64,000 nucleotides of DNA from Prosthecomicrobium sp. N25. Lineage in GTDB: Bacteria; Pseudomonadota; Alphaproteobacteria; Rhizobiales; Ancalomicrobiaceae. Location of the stretch: positions 372,001 to 436,000 of the forward strand of contig NZ_JBBCAT010000004.1 in NCBI RefSeq assembly GCF_037203705.1, in the 5' to 3' direction. Under the pieces are notes generated by a model, which was not told the DNA's origin, made no database searches, and saw only the letters and a program-made list of their open reading frames with translations. The translations under genes were made by a program, and so were the position numbers. This document shows positions 36,167 to 44,730 of this stretch, one piece after another; the first letter of the stretch is position 1; each line of letters starts with the position of its first letter.

Positions 36167-38167
36167 TCACTGGTTGGCGGTGACGTCGAGCTGCAGGATA
36201 TTCGGGAGCTGTTGAGGACCCGTCACCGCGGAGCCGACGATCTGCGTGACCGGGAGCGGGCGGGGCAGGCGGGTCACGATCGTGAGGGAGCGCGGAGCGC
36301 GCAGGAAGGCCGTGATCGCGTCGATCGCCTTCTGGCGCAGGCCAGGGTCGCGGATGTCCTTCAGGAGCGCGGGCACGGCGGCGATCGCCTGCTGGCGCAG
36401 GGTCTCGGGCGGCTGCTTGGCCTCCCGGGCGGCGAACTTCAGGAGGCGCTCGGCGAGGGACGCGTCGCGGTAGGCGAGGCCGAGGCCCTTCACGGTCATG
36501 CCGACCGCATATTGCTGGGCGTTCTCCGGGTTTTCGAAGAGCGCGCGGGGGACGTTGCCGAGCGCCGCGTCGAAGGCGAGCGTGCCGCCGTCGGCGAGGC
36601 TGGCGGACACGGTCTCCACCTTCAACTCGCCGGCTCCCTCGTCCCAGCGGACGACCACGTCGGAGGAGAGGTCGAGGGTCTTGTAGCCCAGGGCGTCGAA
36701 CAGTTCGCGCGCCTTGGGGTCTTCCGCGAGCGCGGTCGGGATCACCACGTTGGCGAGCTTCATGCGCAGGCTGGTCGGGATCGCCTTGACGTAGTTGCCG
36801 AGGTCCAGGGAGAAGCCGCCGAGGCCGAGCGAGCCCTTGCCGGCGGCCTCGATCAGGACCCCGTCGAGCTTCACGAAGCCGAGGGTGGGGATGACGGAGG
36901 TCGGGTCGAAGTCGACGCCGGACTTGCCGGCCTCGATGGCGCGCTCGAAGTTGCGGTAGTCGGGGAAGCGGAGGCCGCCGAAGGCGAAGCGGGCGAAGCG
37001 GACGGCGTTGCCCTGCGCGGCCGCGTCGAGACCGTCGAAGGAGACTTCGCCGAGGCCGTCGGCGGACAGGTCGCGGACCGTGAAGCGGCCGAGCTGGAAG
37101 CGGTCGAGGTCGGGCCCGGCCAGCGACCAGCCGTCGAGCGTATAGTGCTCGATCGCCATCGCGCGGAGGATGCCGAAGCCGAAGCGGGCGGCGAGCTTCT
37201 CGTCGGCCTCCAGCGCCTTCGGGTCGCGGATGATCCGGTCGAAGATCTCGCCGATGGGCTCGTCCAGCTGGCGCATGCGCACCGCGCCCATGCTGGCGCG
37301 GGCGAGGGTGAACCGGCCGGGGCCGGCGGCGATCGAGATGTTCTCGACGGTGGCCGACTTCTGCAGGTCGCGCCAGACGCCGTCGCCGCGGCCGCCCGCG
37401 TAGGCATCGCCGTCCATGACGCGCACGTAGGCGCCGAGGTCGTAGCCGACGACCTCGCCCTTGCCGATGCGGATCTCGACGGGCACGGCCTGGCCGTCCT
37501 GCGGGCTCGTGCTGTTGATCAGCATGGGGCCGGACTGGATGCGGTCGACCCGCCCGCCCGCCATGCCCGTGAGGGTCAGGCCCTCGTAGGTGAGGTTCAC
37601 GCTGGCTTCGGGCGCGCGCACGTCGAGGGTGACGCGGCCCACCGTCATCGAGTCGGCGCGGACGGCGGCGAGGCCCTTCAGGATGCGGATCTGGCTCGTG
37701 AAGGGGCGGGCCGGGTCGATGACGAAGTCGGCGAAGTTGGGCAGGGCCACGTTGGCGGCCTCGATCCCGGCGACCGCGAAGCGCAGCGTGCCGTCGTCGG
37801 CCATGCCCTCGACGCTGGTCACCCGCATGGACTTCGCCTGCAGGCCGCCGTCCGCCGGCCGGGTCAGGCCGATGAAGCCGAGGGAGGGGACGCGGATCGA
37901 GCCGCCGGGCTTGCCGGGCGCCGGCTTCGGCACGATGCGGAGATCGCGAACCTCCAGGATGTCGTTGCGGCGGTTGTAGTTGACGACGCCGGTCTCGACG
38001 GTGGCGCCGCCCGCCCGCATGGCGTCGAGCCAGGAGCGGACGATGTCCTCGGCCGACTGCGCGGCCGCCGGGCCGGCCGGGCCGAGCAGGGCGAGCGCGA
38101 GGGCGGCGGCGGGCGCGAGCCGTCGGGCCAGGCGGCGGAGGGGTACGCGGACGGGAAGAGCGATCAT
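36167..38167 (-). CDS. Exported protein of unknown function, paralogue B (666 aa)
   Basis: A 666-residue periplasmic protein with a signal peptide (ending GPAAAQ, near residue 36). It shares start and end with paralogue A downstream but has about 280 additional residues inside, containing repeated blocks of the form GLxxLDLSxxVxxxWDEGAGELKVETVSASLADGG and phrases such as VGYDLGAYVRVMDGD and GLGEVSFDGLDAAAQ. The repeats look like AsmA/translocation-type beta-strand arrays. Function unknown; an envelope lipid-transport or assembly role is inference only. 133 bp separate the two paralogues, so they may form one transcript ended at 34802. Confidence 0.78.
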   Translation of the reverse strand: MIALPVRVPLRRLARRLAPAAALALALLGPAGPAAAQSAEDIVRSWLDAMRAGGATVETGVVNYNRRNDILEVRDLRIVPKPAPGKPGGSIRVPSLGFIGLTRPADGGLQAKSMRVTSVEGMADDGTLRFAVAGIEAANVALPNFADFVIDPARPFTSQIRILKGLAAVRADSMTVGRVTLDVRAPEASVNLTYEGLTLTGMAGGRVDRIQSGPMLINSTSPQDGQAVPVEIRIGKGEVVGYDLGAYVRVMDGDAYAGGRGDGVWRDLQKSATVENISIAAGPGRFTLARASMGAVRMRQLDEPIGEIFDRIIRDPKALEADEKLAARFGFGILRAMAIEHYTLDGWSLAGPDLDRFQLGRFTVRDLSADGLGEVSFDGLDAAAQGNAVRFARFAFGGLRFPDYRNFERAIEAGKSGVDFDPTSVIPTLGFVKLDGVLIEAAGKGSLGLGGFSLDLGNYVKAIPTSLRMKLANVVIPTALAEDPKARELFDALGYKTLDLSSDVVVRWDEGAGELKVETVSASLADGGTLAFDAALGNVPRALFENPENAQQYAVGMTVKGLGLAYRDASLAERLLKFAAREAKQPPETLRQQAIAAVPALLKDIRDPGLRQKAIDAITAFLRAPRSLTIVTRLPRPLPVTQIVGSAVTGPQQLPNILQLDVTANQ

Positions 38168-38444
38168 GGGAACTCTCCGGTTCGGACCATCCGCGAGGGG
38201 GCGGCACCGTGGGCGCGGGGCGTCGGCGCTCGTTGTGGCTCGGCGGCCACGACCTCCGGTGAAATCCGAAGGTGGCCACGGCTCCCGTCGGCTTTCGCAA
38301 GGCCCGCGGATTCTGTCAAGACGAGCCGCTGACGCCGGGGATTCCTGGCGCCCGCGACCGAAGCCGCCCAAGGCGTCCCGGATCCCGGCGGGCCGATCCG
38401 CGGTTCGGTTTCGCGTGACCGGGCCGCGGCGGGGTTACCGGGCC

Positions 38445-38451
38445 TTAACCA
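38445..38451. promoter_or_regulatory. TTAACCA half-site upstream of the amidase gene
   Basis: TTAACCA lies 65 bp before the N-acetylmuramoyl-L-alanine amidase ATG and fits the CtrA half-site. The upstream ttac is six, not seven, bases away, so no full site. Confidence 0.25.
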
Positions 38452-38515
38452 GGGCGCGATCATGCGTTATGAGCGATCGGAGCGGACGGGCATTGCCGTT
38501 CGGGAAGGGAGTTCC

Positions 38516-40027
38516 ATGCCGCTCAGGAGCCTCGCCGCGCTCGGCCTCCTGGCCGTCGCCTGCGTCTGCGGCGCCGCCGCGGCGGAGGAGGGCGCGCGCG
38601 CCGGGAGGGGCAAGGCCGAGGTCCGCCGGCCGCAGGTCGCCGCCAAGGCCGACACCGTACGGCCGCGGGAGGGCGAGGACCGGCGGCAGCGCATCACCAT
38701 CGAGAAGACTCCTGCCGCGAAGGCTTCGGCCGAGAAGCCGCGCGCCGAGCCGGCCGCGGCGACGCCGGCGTCCGGGGCGACCGCGCCCGCCGCCGCGCGG
38801 GCGGCGGCCCCGGAGACCACCGGCTCCGTCGGGCGCGGGGCCGACGCGGGGGCCGGGCTGCGGGCGGTGCCGGGGGCGCCGTCGGAGCCCGTGCATGCGC
38901 GGGCGGCTTCCTTCGAGGTCGAGGACGGGCTGACGCGTTTCACGCTCGAGCTGTCCAAGCCGGTCGCCTTCGACGCCTTCGGGCTCACCGACCCCTACCG
39001 CCTGGTGATCGACCTGCCGGAGACGCGCTTCGACTTCGCCCCGGATCCGCACAGGGAGGGCAAGGGGCTCGTCACGTCCTGGCGCCACGGGCTGTTCATG
39101 ACCGGGCGGTCGCGGCTGGTCTTCGACCTCGCGGGCCCGGTGCGGATCGAGACCGCCTCGATCGAGCCGCAGGACGGCGGCGGCGCGCGGGCGGTCTTCG
39201 CGTTCCGGGCCGCGGCGCGGGCGGAGTTCGAGGTCAACCACGTGCGCCGCGCCAAGGCGGCCCCGGTGGTCGAGGGCACCGGCATCCTGCCGAAGGGCGA
39301 CCGGGAGGCGACGCGGCCGGAGCGGGCGAAGCCGATGGTCGTCATCGACCCCGGCCACGGCGGGCTCGACGTGGGCACCCGCAGCCCCGCGTCGGGCACC
39401 TTCGAGAAGACGGTCGTGCTCGACATCGCGCGGCTGCTCGAGAAGAAGCTTCTGGAGACGGGGCGCTACGAGGTGCGCATGACGCGGTCCGACGACCGCT
39501 TCATCCCGCTCGCCGAGCGGGTCGCCATCGCGCGCGCGCACCACGCGGACCTGTTCCTTTCGATCCACGCGGACGCCGAGTACGACCGCAGCGTCCGGGG
39601 CGCGACCGTCTACACGCTCGACGACCGGGCCTCCGACACGGCCGCGGCGGCCCTCGCCGCGAAGGAGAACGCCTCCGACGCCCTCGCCGGCGTGGTGCCG
39701 GAGGAGACGATGGACGCGGTGGCCGACATCCTGATCGACCTCACGGTGCGCGAGACGAAGCGTTTCAGCCAGGTGCTCGCCCGCACCCTCATCGACGACC
39801 TGCGCGCGGTCGGCCGGCTCGTGAAGGCCAACCCGCACCGGTCCGCCAATTTCCGCGTGCTCAAGGCCCACGACATCCCCTCGGCGCTGGTCGAGCTGGG
39901 TTTCCTGTCGAACAGGGACGACGAGCAGCTCATGATGTCGACGGACTGGCGGGAGAAGACGACCGCGGCGCTGATCGGCTCCATCGACCGCTTCTTCCAG
40001 GGCCGCGTCGCCAAGGCCTCGGACTGA
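38516..40027 (+). CDS. amiC: N-acetylmuramoyl-L-alanine amidase (AmiC type) with AMIN domain
   Basis: Periplasmic zinc amidase that cuts the stem peptide from MurNAc and splits septal peptidoglycan. Of 503 residues: signal peptide (ends CGAAAA), an Ala/Pro/Lys-rich linker, an AMIN domain about 130-240 (TRFTLELSKPVAFDAFGL...RLVIDLPETRF), and the catalytic domain about 280-500 with the zinc ligands in VVIDPGHGGLDVG (His), E in FEKTVVLDIA, HADAEY (His) and the catalytic Glu in ALVELGFLSN. The insertion between SIHAD and NIL-type segment is the autoinhibitory helix region of AmiB/C. ATG at 38516 follows ggaaggga. Upstream of mrcA, so a cell-wall operon. Confidence 0.94.
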   Translation: MPLRSLAALGLLAVACVCGAAAAEEGARAGRGKAEVRRPQVAAKADTVRPREGEDRRQRITIEKTPAAKASAEKPRAEPAAATPASGATAPAAARAAAPETTGSVGRGADAGAGLRAVPGAPSEPVHARAASFEVEDGLTRFTLELSKPVAFDAFGLTDPYRLVIDLPETRFDFAPDPHREGKGLVTSWRHGLFMTGRSRLVFDLAGPVRIETASIEPQDGGGARAVFAFRAAARAEFEVNHVRRAKAAPVVEGTGILPKGDREATRPERAKPMVVIDPGHGGLDVGTRSPASGTFEKTVVLDIARLLEKKLLETGRYEVRMTRSDDRFIPLAERVAIARAHHADLFLSIHADAEYDRSVRGATVYTLDDRASDTAAAALAAKENASDALAGVVPEETMDAVADILIDLTVRETKRFSQVLARTLIDDLRAVGRLVKANPHRSANFRVLKAHDIPSALVELGFLSNRDDEQLMMSTDWREKTTAALIGSIDRFFQGRVAKASD

Positions 40028-40200
40028 GCCCGCGGAGCCCCGCGCCGTAGGTTTGCCATAAACTTGAAAAATAAGGGCACCCACCCTAAAGGGTCGCGCC
40101 GATCGGGTGTAACGCGTAGATTTCGCGGGCGCACGGAGCCTCGAGTCGAGGGGCGGGCGGCGGCCGCGGAGCGGCGATTTCCAGGAGGCGGACCGGCGGC

Positions 40201-42678
40201 ATGTTCTTCTTCAGGTTCCTCGGCTACCTCCTCTCGATCGGCACGGTGTTCGTGCTCGCCGCGGCCGGAGCCGCCGCCCTCGCGTACCGCTACTTCGCCT
40301 CCGATCTTCCGGACTATGCGGGCCTCAAGAACTACGAACCGCCGGTGATGACGCGCGTCCACGCGACGGACGGCAGCCTGATGGCCGAGTACGCGCACGA
40401 GCGGCGCCTGTTCCTGCCCATCCAGGCGATCCCGGCGCTGGTCAAGAACGCCTTCATCTCGGCCGAGGACAAGAACTTCTACGACCACCACGGCGTCGAT
40501 CCCGAGGGGATCGCGCGCGCGGTCTTCACGCTGGTGCAGGACCGCATCCGCGGCGGCAACCGGCGGCCCCAGGGCGCCTCGACCATCACCCAGCAGGTGG
40601 CCAAGAACTTCCTGCTGACGAACGAGCAGAGCCTGGAGCGCAAGGCCAAGGAGGCGATCCTGGCGCTGCGCATCGAGGAGGCCTACAACAAGGAACAGAT
40701 CCTCGAGCTCTACCTCAACGAGATCTACCTCGGCCTCGGCGCCTACGGGGTGGCGGCGGCGTCGCTTCTCTACTTCGACAAGTCGGTGCACGAACTCACC
40801 GTCGCGGAGGCGGCCTATCTCGCCGCCCTGCCGAAGGCGCCGAACAACTACCATCCCTACCGCTTCCCCGAGCGGGCGGTCGGCCGCCGCAACGACATCG
40901 TCGACCTGATGGCGCAGAACGGTTTCATCACGCGCGAGGAGGCCGACAAGGCGAAGAAGCAGCCGCTGACGGTCACGCCGCGCCAGACCGGACCGCACAT
41001 CTTCGCCTCGGAGTATTTCGCCGAGGAGGTCCGCCGCGAGCTCCTGGAGCGCTACGGCGAGAAGGGCCTCTACCAGGGCGGCCTGTCGGTGCGCACCACG
41101 CTCGATCCGCGCCTGCAGGTGATCGCCCGCAAGGTGCTGCTGAAGGGGCTGATGGATTACGACACCGATGCCGGCTGGCGCGGGCCCGTGACGAAGATCG
41201 ACCTCGGCCTCGGCGACTGGGGGCCGAAGCTCGCCGACGTGAAGTCCTACTCGGACATTCCGGAATGGCGGCCGGCGGTCGTGCTCTCGGTGCTCGACCA
41301 GGAGGCGCAGATCGGCCTGCAGCCGCCGAAGCTTTTCGGCGGCACGGTGTCGACGGCGCGCGAGCGCGGGGTGCTGCCGCTCGAGCACGTGAAATGGGCG
41401 AAGTGGGCCGACGGGCCGAAGCGCGGGGCACCAGTCAAGACGGTCGGGCAGGTGCTGTCGCCGGGCGACGTGGTCTATGTGGAGAAGGTGGGCACGGGGA
41501 CGGGCGACCGGCCGGTCTACAAGCTCCGCCAGTTCCCGGAGATCTCCGGCGCCATCGCGGTCGTCGACCCGCACACGGGCCGCGTGCTCGCGGTGTCGGG
41601 CGGCGCCTCCTTCTTCGAAAGCGAGTTCAACCGCGCCACCCAGGCCTGGCGCCAGCCGGGCTCGTCCTTCAAGCCCTTCGTCTACTCGGCCGCGCTCGAC
41701 AACGGCTACACGCCGTCGAGCGTCGTCCTCGACGGGCCGATCGAGATCAGCCAGGGCCCCGGCCAGCCGCCGTGGCGGCCGGAGAACTATTCCGGCAAGT
41801 TCTACGGCCCCTCGACGCTGCGCATCGGCATCGAGCAGTCGCGCAACACCATGACGGTCCGGCTCGCCAAGGACATGGGCATGCCGATCGTGGTGGAATA
41901 CGCCAAGCGGTTCGGCATCTACGACGACCTGTCCCCGGTACTCTCCATGTCGCTCGGCGCGGGCGAGACGACGGTCCTGCGCCTGACTTCCGCCTATGCG
42001 ACCATCGCCAACGGCGGGCGGCGCGTGAAGGCGACCTTCATCGACCGCATCCAGGACCGCTACGGGAAGACCATCTTCAAGCACGACCCGCGCGTCTGCC
42101 AGGGCTGCGAGGCCTCGGCGTGGGCCGGCCAGGAGGAGCCGAAGCTGATCGACGACCGCGAGCAGGTGCTCGACCCGATGACCGCCTACCAGATCACCTC
42201 CATGATGGAGGGCGTGGTCCAGCGCGGCACGGCGACGGTCGTCAAGGAGGCCGGCCGGCCGGTGGCGGGCAAGACCGGAACGACCAACGACGAGAAGGAC
42301 GTGTGGTTCGTCGGCTATACGCCGGACCTCGTGGTCGGCGTGTTCATGGGCTACGACAAGCCGCGCCCGCTCGGCAAGGGCCAGACGGGCGGCCATGTGG
42401 CGGCGCCGATCGCCAAGGACTTCTTCGTCGAGGCCCTGAAGGACAAGCCGGCGGTGCCGTTCCGCGTGCCGCCCGGCATCCGCCTCGTCGCCATCAACCG
42501 CAAGAGCGGCCTGAAGGCCTCGCCGGGCGACCCGGATACCATCATGGAGGCCTTCAAGCCCGGCACCGCGCCGCCGGACAGCTACTCCATCATCGGCTAC
42601 GACCAGGGCGAGTTCTCGCGCGCCAAGAAGGTCACGCCGGAACAGGAACGCGGGCTGCAGCCGGGCGGGTTGTACTGA
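40201..42678 (+). CDS. mrcA: Penicillin-binding protein 1A (bifunctional class A)
   Basis: Inner-membrane peptidoglycan glycosyltransferase and transpeptidase. Of 825 residues: one N-terminal membrane helix (about 8-30), GT51 domain with EDKNFYDHHGVD and GASTITQQVAKN (catalytic Glu in ISAEDKNF), OB-type insert (about 330-440), and transpeptidase domain with the serine in GSSFKPF, SRNT, and KTGTTND. All catalytic motifs are intact. The 173-bp gap after the amidase gene contains ttgaaa-N17-taaagg near 40065, a weak promoter candidate. Confidence 0.97.
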   Translation: MFFFRFLGYLLSIGTVFVLAAAGAAALAYRYFASDLPDYAGLKNYEPPVMTRVHATDGSLMAEYAHERRLFLPIQAIPALVKNAFISAEDKNFYDHHGVDPEGIARAVFTLVQDRIRGGNRRPQGASTITQQVAKNFLLTNEQSLERKAKEAILALRIEEAYNKEQILELYLNEIYLGLGAYGVAAASLLYFDKSVHELTVAEAAYLAALPKAPNNYHPYRFPERAVGRRNDIVDLMAQNGFITREEADKAKKQPLTVTPRQTGPHIFASEYFAEEVRRELLERYGEKGLYQGGLSVRTTLDPRLQVIARKVLLKGLMDYDTDAGWRGPVTKIDLGLGDWGPKLADVKSYSDIPEWRPAVVLSVLDQEAQIGLQPPKLFGGTVSTARERGVLPLEHVKWAKWADGPKRGAPVKTVGQVLSPGDVVYVEKVGTGTGDRPVYKLRQFPEISGAIAVVDPHTGRVLAVSGGASFFESEFNRATQAWRQPGSSFKPFVYSAALDNGYTPSSVVLDGPIEISQGPGQPPWRPENYSGKFYGPSTLRIGIEQSRNTMTVRLAKDMGMPIVVEYAKRFGIYDDLSPVLSMSLGAGETTVLRLTSAYATIANGGRRVKATFIDRIQDRYGKTIFKHDPRVCQGCEASAWAGQEEPKLIDDREQVLDPMTAYQITSMMEGVVQRGTATVVKEAGRPVAGKTGTTNDEKDVWFVGYTPDLVVGVFMGYDKPRPLGKGQTGGHVAAPIAKDFFVEALKDKPAVPFRVPPGIRLVAINRKSGLKASPGDPDTIMEAFKPGTAPPDSYSIIGYDQGEFSRAKKVTPEQERGLQPGGLY

Positions 42679-42698
42679 CTAGGGTACGTTCGACCGGC

Positions 42699-42992
42699 TC
42701 AGAACGGATTGGACGACCAGTCCTCCCTGAGGTGGCGGACTCGGACGATCAAGACCTCGTCCGAGTCGTCGATCACATAGAGGATGAGATGAGACCGATG
42801 GGGATGTGCCCGCAGGCCCGGTGATATCTCGTTGCGTTCGCGAGCCAGCCTCGGGTTGCGGGCGATCAGATCGAAGATGTCGTTGATCTTCCTGACGTAT
42901 CGCACTGCCCGTTCGAAACCGAACTCCCGATCACCTTCCAGGAGTATGCGGACGAGGTCCTCGTCGGCCGCCGCGGTGAGGCGGTAGCCCAT
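42699..42992 (-). CDS. parE: ParE/RelE-superfamily toxin
   Basis: A 97-residue toxin of the RelE/ParE fold. Features: YRLTAAADEDLVRILLEGDREFG (membership helix-strand), ARNPRLARERNEI, and VRHLREDW at the C-terminus (typical RVxHxRxD). ParE members poison DNA gyrase. The ATG at 42992 overlaps the antitoxin stop by one base (TGATG), the normal antitoxin-first arrangement. The gene lies convergently to mrcA, 20 bp past its stop. Confidence 0.9.
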   Translation of the reverse strand: MGYRLTAAADEDLVRILLEGDREFGFERAVRYVRKINDIFDLIARNPRLARERNEISPGLRAHPHRSHLILYVIDDSDEVLIVRVRHLREDWSSNPF

Positions 42993-43240
42993 CAATTCCC
43001 CGTCCGGTTCAATCGGGCCCTTGCATCTTCGACGATCTCGTCGATCGTCCGCGTGCTGATCCCGCTCGCCATCCCCTCTTCGATCAGCGCCTGCATCGCG
43101 GCGATCTTCTCGGCGCGCTCCTGGTCGCGGCGGATCAGGTCGCGCACGTAGTCGCTCGCGTTGGCCCAGCGTCCGGTCGCTGCGCGGCTCTCGACCCAAT
43201 CCTTCATCTGATCGGGAAGCGAAACGTTCATCGTGGCCAT
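42992..43240 (-). CDS. parD: ParD-type ribbon-helix-helix antitoxin
   Basis: An 82-residue protein. The first 40 residues form a ribbon-helix-helix DNA-binding domain (ATMNVSLPDQMKDWV, RWANASDYVRDLIRRD). The C-terminal half (MQALIEEGMASGIS.RTIDEIVEDAR) is the toxin-binding arm. The pair should autoregulate its own promoter, which lies in the 283-bp gap before prfB. ATG at 43240. Confidence 0.93.
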   Translation of the reverse strand: MATMNVSLPDQMKDWVESRAATGRWANASDYVRDLIRRDQERAEKIAAMQALIEEGMASGISTRTIDEIVEDARARLNRTGN

Positions 43241-43523
43241 GGTCCTGTCCTCCTCGCCGGAGAATGTCGGGGCTTGGCAAAGTTTGTCAACGGGTCGGGC
43301 CGGGGGCGAACCCGGCCTCAAAAGCCACGGGCCCGAGATACGCGGCCGCTGACGCCGGGGTCTCGGGGATTGGCCCGGGAGCCTGGCATGCCGATACGTC
43401 ATGACGCCGTCCGTCCCCGGTTCGACCGGCCCCGCACGGGTCGCGGCCGAGCCGCGGTTTACACCTCCGGCCCCCGCCGCTATGGTCCGCGCCGACGAGC
43501 AACCCCCGTCGAGCGGAACCCTC

Positions 43524-44655
43524 ATGCGCCCCGAAATCGAGACCATCGTAGACGAGATCAAGCAGGCGCTCAGCCTGCTGAGGAGGCATCTTTGACTGGG
43601 ATGTCGCGCTGAAGCGGCTCGACGAGCTGAATGCCCGGTCCGAGGATCCGACCCTGTGGAACGACCCGCAGGTGGCCCAGAAGCTGATGCGCGAGCGCGA
43701 CCAGCTCGCCCGCTCGATCGCCGCCGTGCAGGGCATCGAGCGGGAGCTCGACGACCACCTGACGCTGCTCGAGCTCGGCGAGGCCGAGAACGACGCGGCG
43801 ACCGTGACGGAGGCCGAGGAGCAGCTGAAGCACCTGGGGCACGACGTGCAGCGCCGGCAGATCGAGGCGCTCCTGTCGGGCGAGGCCGACAGCTTCGACA
43901 CCTACGTGGAGTTCCACGCCGGCGCGGGCGGCACCGAATCCCAGGACTGGGCCGAGATGCTGATGCGCATGTACATGCGCTGGGCCGAGCAGCACGACTA
44001 CAAGGTCGAGATCATCGAGTACACGGCCGGCGAGGGCGCGGGCATCAAGGGCGCGACCCTGCTGGTCAAGGGCCCGAACGCCTACGGTTGGCTGAAGACC
44101 GAATCGGGCGTGCACCGGCTGGTGCGCATCTCGCCCTTCGACGCCAATGCGCGGCGGCAGACGAGCTTCGCCTCCGTGTGGGTCTATCCGGTCATCGACG
44201 ATTCGATCGACATCCAGATCAACGAGGGCGACGTCCGGGTCGACACCTACCGTTCGTCCGGCGCCGGCGGCCAGCACGTCAACACGACCGACTCGGCCGT
44301 GCGCCTGACCCACATCCCGACCGGCATCGCCGTCGCCTGCCAGGCGGAGCGGTCGCAGCACAAGAACCGGGCCAAGGCCTGGGACATGCTGCGGGCGCGG
44401 CTCTACGAGATCGAACTGAAGAAGCGCGAGGAGAAGGCCAACGCCGAGGCCGCCGCCAAGACGGACATCGGCTGGGGCCACCAGATCCGCTCCTACGTCC
44501 TGCAGCCCTACCAGATGGTCAAGGACCTGAGGACCGGCGTGCAGTCGACCGATCCGGCCCGGGTGCTGAACGGCGACCTCGACCTCTTCATGGAGGCCTC
44601 GCTCGCCGCACGGGTCACCGGCGGGGCCGTGGACGCGGTGGCGGACATCGACTGA
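43524..44655 (+). CDS. prfB: Peptide chain release factor 2, expressed by programmed +1 frameshift
   Basis: Recognises UAA/UGA and releases the peptide. The first 23 codons ([23 protein letters not shown]) end at an in-frame TGA (43593-43595). The slip sequence is ctt tga c at 43590-43596 with the stimulatory aggagg at 43581-43586, three bases upstream, exactly the classical prfB arrangement: after CTT the ribosome skips one base and reads GAC TGG GAT ([12 protein letters not shown]). The true protein is therefore join(43524-43592, 43594-44655), 376 residues. The SPF tripeptide anticodon ([15 protein letters not shown]) and GGQ loop ([14 protein letters not shown]) are intact. RF2 level thus autoregulates its own frameshift. 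Confidence 0.96.
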
Positions 44656-44668
44656 GAACGGACGGGCG

Positions 44669-44724
44669 GCCGCGCGCCATTGCACCCCGCACCCCGTGAC
44701 GTGCGGGGCGCAATGGGGCGCGGC
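44669..44724. terminator. Bidirectional terminator between prfB and the M23 gene
   Basis: Inverted repeat of 24 bp (44669-44692 with 44701-44724) with two mismatches and an 8-base loop, filling most of the 75-bp gap between convergent genes. No T tract, but the stem is very strong. Confidence 0.7.
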
Positions 44725-44730
44725 CCCGCC

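Noticed and set aside
35777-38332. Long plus-strand frame over the exported paralogue genes
   Set aside because: Composition is biased and no start or signal supports it; the minus-strand frames carry signal peptides.
43524-43595. Short ORF followed by an internal stop, suggesting a pseudogene of prfB
   Set aside because: The stop is within a canonical CTT TGA C frameshift site with an aggagg stimulator, and the rest of RF2 is intact.
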